Assembly: GCF_003386165.1 (NCBI RefSeq)
Contig: NZ_QRDV01000008.1
Location: 143,103-207,102, forward strand
Length of the DNA: 64,000 nt
DNA from: Winogradskyella eximia
Lineage (GTDB): Bacteria; Bacteroidota; Bacteroidia; Flavobacteriales; Flavobacteriaceae
Direction of reading: 5' to 3'
Part shown: positions 58,953 to 64,000 of the stretch, piece by piece
Numbering within the stretch: position 1 is the first letter of the stretch
How the letters are laid out: each line of letters begins with the position of its first letter
Translations under genes and position numbers: made by a program
Notes under the pieces: generated by a model
Databases searched by the model: none
What the model saw: the letters and a program-made list of their open reading frames with translations, nothing else
What the model was told of the DNA's origin: nothing

Positions 58953-61160
58953 ATGACTGAGGAAGCCATTGAATTAGAAAATAAGGCGATTGCCAAAGCT
59001 TATAAAGAATTACTAAAAGTAAGCTATCAAACTTTAACTGAAGACGACAAGAAATTAATTCGTCATGCTTTTGATGTGGCCGTAGATGCACATAAAGATC
59101 AACGTCGTAAATCTGGTGAAGCGTATATTTTCCATCCCATTGCTGTAGCCAAAATTGTGGCACAAGAAATTGGTATGGATGCCACATCTATTGCAGCCGC
59201 TTTACTTCACGATGTTGTAGAAGACAATCCAGATTACACTATAGATGATATGGAACAGCTCTTTGGTGAGACTGTTGCTAGAATAGTTGATGGACTAACA
59301 AAAATCTCATCGCTTAAAAAAGACATGGACGTGTCTTTGCAAGCTGAGAATTTCAGAAAAATGCTATTAACCTTAAATGATGATGTGAGAGTTATCATTA
59401 TAAAAATAGCAGACCGTTTGCACAATATGCAAACTATGGATTCTATGCGTGCAGACAAACAAGTAAAAATTGCATCAGAAACCTTATATATTTACGCTCC
59501 ACTTGCACATAGAATAGGACTTTACAACATAAAAACAGAGCTCGAAGATTTAGGTTTAAAATATACAGAACCAGAAGTCTATAACGACATTTTAGAAAAA
59601 ATACAAGACAGCAAGGAAGATCAAGACGCTTACATTAAAGCATTTTCTAAAGTTATTGATGACTCTTTAACTAAAGAAGGCTTGCACTACGAAATTAAAG
59701 GAAGACCCAAATCTATCTTTAGTATTCGTAGAAAAATGGTTAAACAAGGTGTTTCATTTGATGAAGTTTACGATAAATTTGCCGTTAGAATTATTTACAA
59801 ATCGGATTTAGCTAACGAAAAATTCTTAGCTTGGAAAATATATTCCATCGTTACAGATCACTTTACTCCTAACCCAATTAGACTTAGAGATTGGATTTCA
59901 TCTCCTAAATCTACAGGTTATGAAGCACTTCACATTACCGTTGTTGGCCCAAAAAGTCGTTGGGTAGAAGTTCAGATTCGAAGTGAACGGATGAACGAGA
60001 TTGCAGAAAAAGGCTATGCTGCTCACTATAAATACAAAAACGCTGATACAAAAGAAGATAATCTCGATTTATGGATTAACCGTTTGCAAGAAGCTTTAGA
60101 AAATCACGAAGCAGATGCTGTAGATTTTGTAGAACAGTTTAAACTCAATTTATATTCTAAAGAAATTTTTGTTTTTTCACCTAAAGGAGATTTAAAATCG
60201 CTTCCTAAAGGTGCTACTCCACTCGACTTTGCTTTTAGTATTCATACCGAAGTTGGTATGAGGACACGTGGAGCAAAAGTCAACGGAAAATTAATGCCAT
60301 TAAGCCATGAGCTCCAAAGTGGAGATCGTGTTGAGATTATGACTTCTGAAAATGCTAAACCAAATGCCAACTGGCTAGATTATGCAACCACAGCAAGAGC
60401 CCGAAGTAAAATTAAATCAGCATTAAACGAAGACACAAAATTAATAGCAGAAGAAGGTAAAGAGATTTTAAGACGAAAATTAAAACAACTTAAAATAGCA
60501 TTGAATGAGAACTCTATTAATGAACTCGTTAGCTATTTTAAATTAAATACGTCTTTAGATTTATTTTATCGTGTAGGTATAGGTACTATTGATAATACAA
60601 AATTAAAAGCCTTTGCCTCGTCACGTAGTAATGCCTTTGTAAGTTATTTTAAAAATAAAATCTATAAACCAACAACACCAAAGGATATTCATAAAGAAGA
60701 AATCACTTCTAAATATGATATGCTGGTTTTTGGTAAAGAAGAAGAGAAACTTAATTATACACTAGCTAATTGCTGTAACCCAATCCCTGGAGACAAAGTA
60801 TTTGGATTTGTAACAATTAATGAAGGTATAAAAGTGCATAAGAAAAACTGCCCAAATGCAGTGAGTTTGCAGTCTAATTATGCATATCGAATTTTACAAG
60901 CCAAGTGGATCGACTCCTCACAACAGGTATACACTTCACAGATTAAATTATCTGGTATTGATGACATGGGACTTGTAAATCATATTACTAAACTGATTTC
61001 AGAAAATATGCATGTTAATATGAAAAGCTTAAGTTTCTCTAGTGACGACGGTGTGTTTATAGGCAATATTACTGTTGAAGTAAAAAATCAAGCCATGCTT
61101 AAAAAAGTAATTGATAAACTCAAAAAAATTAATGGTATAGATAAAGTTAGTAGAGTTTAA
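58953..61160 (+). CDS. rsh: Bifunctional (p)ppGpp synthetase/hydrolase (RelA/SpoT homolog)
   Basis: 735 residues, full length. HD hydrolase domain at about 25-180 with ALLHDVVEDNPDY and KIADRLHNMQTM. Synthetase domain at about 235-350 (EIKGRPKSIFSIRRKM, STGYEALHI). TGS at about 395-455 (IFVFSPKGDLKSLPKGATPL, AFSIHTEVG). A conserved Cys pair is at NCCNPIPGD, and the ACT domain is at about 660-735 (SGIDDMGLVNHITKLISEN). The hydrolase HD residues are present, so it both makes and destroys the alarmone. Upstream of a Fur-family gene and purA. Confidence 0.96.
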   Translation: MTEEAIELENKAIAKAYKELLKVSYQTLTEDDKKLIRHAFDVAVDAHKDQRRKSGEAYIFHPIAVAKIVAQEIGMDATSIAAALLHDVVEDNPDYTIDDMEQLFGETVARIVDGLTKISSLKKDMDVSLQAENFRKMLLTLNDDVRVIIIKIADRLHNMQTMDSMRADKQVKIASETLYIYAPLAHRIGLYNIKTELEDLGLKYTEPEVYNDILEKIQDSKEDQDAYIKAFSKVIDDSLTKEGLHYEIKGRPKSIFSIRRKMVKQGVSFDEVYDKFAVRIIYKSDLANEKFLAWKIYSIVTDHFTPNPIRLRDWISSPKSTGYEALHITVVGPKSRWVEVQIRSERMNEIAEKGYAAHYKYKNADTKEDNLDLWINRLQEALENHEADAVDFVEQFKLNLYSKEIFVFSPKGDLKSLPKGATPLDFAFSIHTEVGMRTRGAKVNGKLMPLSHELQSGDRVEIMTSENAKPNANWLDYATTARARSKIKSALNEDTKLIAEEGKEILRRKLKQLKIALNENSINELVSYFKLNTSLDLFYRVGIGTIDNTKLKAFASSRSNAFVSYFKNKIYKPTTPKDIHKEEITSKYDMLVFGKEEEKLNYTLANCCNPIPGDKVFGFVTINEGIKVHKKNCPNAVSLQSNYAYRILQAKWIDSSQQVYTSQIKLSGIDDMGLVNHITKLISENMHVNMKSLSFSSDDGVFIGNITVEVKNQAMLKKVIDKLKKINGIDKVSRV

Positions 61161-61275
61161 CTGTTTTTTTTGTGCTTTTAAAAAGTTATTAAAAGAGTGT
61201 TCATTTCTTTCATTTTTAATACTCGTTTTTATAATTCATATCATTTAAAATTTACCTAAATTTGTAGTCATAATT

Positions 61276-61728
61276 ATGAATGCAACCACACAAGAGAGTA
61301 ATCAGGAAATTGTAAAACGCGTATTTACACAGTTCCTTGAAGATAAAGGTCACAGAAAAACACCAGAGCGCTACGCTATTCTTCAAGAAATCTATGATAG
61401 TAAAGACCATTTTGATATTGAATCTTTATATATCAAAATGAAAAACAAAAACTATCGTGTCAGTAGAGCAACTCTATATAACACTATTGAATTACTTTTA
61501 GAATGTGCATTGGTACGCAAGCACCAATTTGGGCAAAACCAAGCACATTACGAAAAATCATATTTCGATAAAAATCACGATCATGTAATTCTCACAGATA
61601 CAGGTGAGGTTATTGAGTTTTGTGATCCTCGCATTCAATCCATCAAAAAAACCATTGAGGAGGTTTTTGATATTCAGATAACTAATCATTCACTATATTT
61701 TTACGGTAATCGTAAAAAAGACGACTAA
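61276..61728 (+). CDS. Fur-family transcriptional regulator
   Basis: 150 residues. Winged-helix DNA-binding domain at about 10-90 ([43 protein letters not shown]). Dimerization and metal domain after it ([20 protein letters not shown], the HDH metal motif; [10 protein letters not shown]). The structural CxxC pairs of classical Fur are reduced to single Cys residues. Metal specificity (iron, zinc or peroxide sensing) cannot be told. TAAATTTG at 61257-61264 is a candidate -7. 12 bp before purA, so co-transcribed. Confidence 0.9.
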   Translation: MNATTQESNQEIVKRVFTQFLEDKGHRKTPERYAILQEIYDSKDHFDIESLYIKMKNKNYRVSRATLYNTIELLLECALVRKHQFGQNQAHYEKSYFDKNHDHVILTDTGEVIEFCDPRIQSIKKTIEEVFDIQITNHSLYFYGNRKKDD

Positions 61729-61740
61729 TTCAATTTTATA

Positions 61741-63021
61741 ATGGCAGTAGATTTACTACTTGGTTTACAATGGGGAGATGAAGGCAAAGGAAAAATTGTC
61801 GATGTATTTACCTCTAACTACGATATTATTGCACGTTTTCAAGGTGGTCCAAATGCAGGACATACTTTAGTTTTTAACGGCAAAAAACATGTTTTACATA
61901 CTATTCCTTCTGGGATTTTCCATGAAGACAAAGTGAATCTTGTTGGTAATGGTGTGGTAATTGATCCTGTTATTTTCAAAAAAGAACTCGATAAATTAGC
62001 AGAACAAAATGTAGATTATAAAAAATCACTTTGCATTTCGCGTAAAGCACATATCATTTTGCCTACACACCGTTTATTAGATGCTGCTAGTGAAGCTGCA
62101 AAAGGTAAAGCAAAAATTGGTTCTACTTTAAAAGGTATTGGTCCAACTTATATGGACAAAACTGGTAGAAATGGAATTAGAGTTGGTGATATTGAATTAG
62201 CCGACTGGAAAGATAAATATAGAGCTTTAGCAGATAAGCACGAAGCTATGATTGCTTTCTACAATGTAGATATTCAATACAACTTAAAAGAATTAGAAGC
62301 AGATTTCTTTGATGCTATTGATACATTAAAAGGCTTAAAATTTATTGATTCTGAAGAATATATACACCAAGCTCAACAATCTGGAAAATCTATTTTAGCT
62401 GAAGGAGCTCAAGGTTCTTTACTCGATATTGATTTTGGAACGTATCCATTTGTTACATCATCCAATACCACTGCTGCAGGTGCATGTACTGGTTTAGGAG
62501 TTGCACCAAACCAAATTGGTGAAGTTTTTGGAATTTTTAAAGCGTATACTACTCGTGTTGGTTCTGGACCATTTCCTACGGAATTGTTTGATGAAGATGG
62601 AGAAACTATGGGACGCGTTGGTAATGAATTTGGAGCTACAACAGGTAGATCTAGACGTTGTGGCTGGTTAGATTTAGTGGCTTTACGTTATGCTTGTCAG
62701 GTTAATGGTGTTACACAATTAATTATGATGAAAGGTGATGTACTTTCTGGTTTTAAAACCTTAAAAGTATGTACAGCTTACAACTATAAAGGTGAAACTA
62801 TTACGCATTTACCATATAATATTGAAGCAGAAAACGTGACACCTATTTACACGGAAGTAAAAGGTTGGGCTGCAGATTTAACAGGTATGACTGAAGCATC
62901 ACAATTACCAGAAAATCTAAATGGTTATGTTGAATTTTTAGAAAAAGAATTGGACCTTCCTATTACTATTGTATCTGTAGGACCAGACAGAAAACAGACA
63001 ATTATTCGTAAGACTATTTAA
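61741..63021 (+). CDS. purA: Adenylosuccinate synthetase
   Basis: 426 residues. GTP-binding GLQWGDEGKGKIVDVF, IMP loop GGPNAGHTLVFNGKKHVLHT, LKGIGPTYMDKTGRNGIRVGD, GAQGSLLDIDFGTYPFVTSSN and GATTGRSRRCGWLDL are intact. It converts IMP and aspartate to adenylosuccinate using GTP, the first committed step to AMP. Operon with the Fur-family gene and with the beta-barrel gene 4 bp downstream. Confidence 0.98.
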   Translation: MAVDLLLGLQWGDEGKGKIVDVFTSNYDIIARFQGGPNAGHTLVFNGKKHVLHTIPSGIFHEDKVNLVGNGVVIDPVIFKKELDKLAEQNVDYKKSLCISRKAHIILPTHRLLDAASEAAKGKAKIGSTLKGIGPTYMDKTGRNGIRVGDIELADWKDKYRALADKHEAMIAFYNVDIQYNLKELEADFFDAIDTLKGLKFIDSEEYIHQAQQSGKSILAEGAQGSLLDIDFGTYPFVTSSNTTAAGACTGLGVAPNQIGEVFGIFKAYTTRVGSGPFPTELFDEDGETMGRVGNEFGATTGRSRRCGWLDLVALRYACQVNGVTQLIMMKGDVLSGFKTLKVCTAYNYKGETITHLPYNIEAENVTPIYTEVKGWAADLTGMTEASQLPENLNGYVEFLEKELDLPITIVSVGPDRKQTIIRKTI

Positions 63022-63025
63022 TTGA

Positions 63026-63619
63026 ATGCTACAAAAGGTTATTCTATTATTAATAGGTCTTATATCAATTAAAGGCTTAGCTCAAGATTCAAAAATGAGT
63101 GTTGAGCTAAGTTATCCTTTACCTATTGACAATAATTTTGTTGGTGATAATTATAATGGAATTATTGACCTAGGATTTAAATATCGTTTTTTAGAATTTA
63201 ACACTATAAAAATAGGAGGCTCATTAAATATAGGCTATTTAAAAAATTCTAAAAAAGCAAATAATCAACCTTTTACAGTAAACCTATACCCTATACAACC
63301 TAGAGTTTTTGCAGAATTAACCTTACCAAGTATCCCTAAATTTCACACATCATTAGGACTGGGCTATAGTTTACTTTTATTTAAAGTAGCTAATAATAAT
63401 AATAATAATAATGTAGCTTTAAACTCTAACGTATCTACAGATATTCAAAATGAATCAGGCTTAAATATTAATACTGGAGTCGCTTATGATGTTACAGAAA
63501 AATTGATGATACAAGCACAATACGACTTTGTAAACATTGGAGTTGATAATGATGTCCCAGATATCGCCTACAATAAAAACATCAATATTCTTAAAATTGG
63601 ATTAGGCTATAGATTCTAA
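63026..63619 (+). CDS. Outer-membrane beta-barrel protein
   Basis: 197 residues with a signal peptide (LISIKGLAQ). Strands: MSVELSYPLPI, YNGIIDLGFKYRFLEF, IKIGGSLNIGYL, FHTSLGLGYSLLLF, GVAYDVTEKLMIQAQYDFV, ILKIGLGYRF (C-terminal aromatic). A perfect (AAT)n run at 63391-63413 encodes seven Asn in a predicted loop. It starts 4 bp after purA. Probably an 8-strand OMP; function unknown. Confidence 0.78.
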   Translation: MLQKVILLLIGLISIKGLAQDSKMSVELSYPLPIDNNFVGDNYNGIIDLGFKYRFLEFNTIKIGGSLNIGYLKNSKKANNQPFTVNLYPIQPRVFAELTLPSIPKFHTSLGLGYSLLLFKVANNNNNNNVALNSNVSTDIQNESGLNINTGVAYDVTEKLMIQAQYDFVNIGVDNDVPDIAYNKNINILKIGLGYRF

Positions 63620-63631
63620 TGTAAACCTAAT

Positions 63632-63660
63632 TATCTGTTAAAAAAAAACGTTAACAGATA
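63632..63660. terminator. Hairpin between the beta-barrel and OstA-like genes
   Basis: TATCTGTTAA / TTAACAGATA, a perfect 10-bp stem around a 9-base A-rich loop, without a clear T run on the plus strand. Terminator or processing site. Confidence 0.4.
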
Positions 63661-63699
63661 CTAAAGCAAATCTAATAAGTGTTATTTTGTAAAAAATAT

Positions 63700-64000
63700 A
63701 TGTCTTTGAAACATCTTAAAAACCTATTATTCCTTGTTTGCTTTACGATTACTTATTTCAGTTTCGGTCAAGAGAAACAAAGAATAACTATTGAGCATGC
63801 TCCTATAAGTTATACCGATCCTAAAATTGAGGATGGAGCTAATGTATTTCTTAGAGATAAATCTCAGCAAGTCCATTTTAGTCACAAAGGTGTTAGTCTA
63901 TGGTGTGATAAAGCAGTATATTATCAAGATCAAGATTTTATAGAAGCGTACAGCAATGTGGTAATGAAGCAAGGCGACACTATACAAATGGTTTCTAAAT
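63700..64000 (+). CDS. OstA/LptA-like protein, 3' part outside window
   Basis: Starts with ATG at 63700; the signal peptide ends near YFSFGQ. The mature N-terminus includes ITIEHAPISYTDPKIEDGAN and the OstA-like pattern VSLWCDKAVYYQDQDFIEAYSNVVMKQGDTIQM. In this phylum such proteins belong to the LPS-transport OstA/LptA family (periplasmic beta-taco). Only about 100 residues are visible; the gene continues beyond the window. Confidence 0.8.
   Translation, partial: MSLKHLKNLLFLVCFTITYFSFGQEKQRITIEHAPISYTDPKIEDGANVFLRDKSQQVHFSHKGVSLWCDKAVYYQDQDFIEAYSNVVMKQGDTIQMVSK

Noticed and set aside
1-64000. rRNA and tRNA genes, origin of replication
   Set aside because: No rRNA-like segments, tRNA cloverleaf with CCA end, or DnaA-box cluster were noticed on either strand by eye; a tRNA scan would be needed to be certain.

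Overview
The window looks like chromosomal DNA of a marine-type Flavobacteriaceae species (Bacteroidota). It is AT-rich. Several genes have TAnnTTTG-type -7 elements. It carries the gliding-motility lipoprotein gene gldI, three giant surface proteins ending in type IX secretion (T9SS) sorting domains, an S46 dipeptidyl-peptidase, a TonB receptor operon, 2TM/LytTR signalling genes, and many lipoproteins with Bacteroidota-style lipoboxes. No rRNA, tRNA, CRISPR array, transposase or integrase gene was seen.

Layout. 1-5.1 kb: universal stress protein, hemN, a YceI-like lipoprotein, a Cu/Zn superoxide dismutase and an ECF sigma/anti-sigma pair. 5.2-13.2 kb: accessory region A, a run of small, mostly unrelated genes separated by a family of ~120-160 bp imperfect-palindrome repeats. 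13.2-32.5 kb: mostly core genes (S46 peptidase; DUF4331/TPR/TonB operon; LETM1-like protein; a seven-gene LytS/2TM/LytTR operon; ndk; DHH phosphoesterase; gldI plus a cyclophilin-FKBP fusion; pepD). 32.6-36.85 kb: accessory region B, a second run of small genes with the same repeat family. 36.97-42.5 kb: DUF3810 protein and two amidohydrolase genes. 42.7-53.7 kb: a DUF6503-like lipoprotein and three tandem paralogous T9SS surface proteins. 53.8-64 kb: SpoU rRNA methyltransferase, M48 protease, a HEPN-like plus SET-domain pair, SDR, DUF2628, Rsh, Fur-family regulator, purA, an outer-membrane beta-barrel and the start of an OstA-like gene.

The most interesting structure is the repeat family in regions A and B. 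The repeats behave like integron attC sites. Each lies just 3' of a gene. Each begins with an outer box that often contains the gene's stop codon (consensus ...AAC) and ends with GTT plus about six bases just before the next gene, whose start codon (often TTG) follows within a few bases. The outer boxes are complementary WITHIN a cassette (its own 5' and 3' ends) and differ between cassettes. The middle folds into a long imperfect hairpin with compensatory changes. Its mismatches are A.C on the top strand and therefore G.T wobbles on the bottom strand, the asymmetry expected of a bottom-strand-recombining attC. With no integrase in view, the regions resemble CALINs (attC clusters lacking an integrase) in a flavobacterium. 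One cassette carries a two-gene SLATT-effector module, a plausible anti-phage system.

A second hidden structure is a 101-bp relic of the 5' end of the SpoU methyltransferase gene lying upstream of the second T9SS paralog. It records how that paralog family was tandemly duplicated. A similar short relic of the M48 protease 3' end lies downstream of the HEPN/SET pair.
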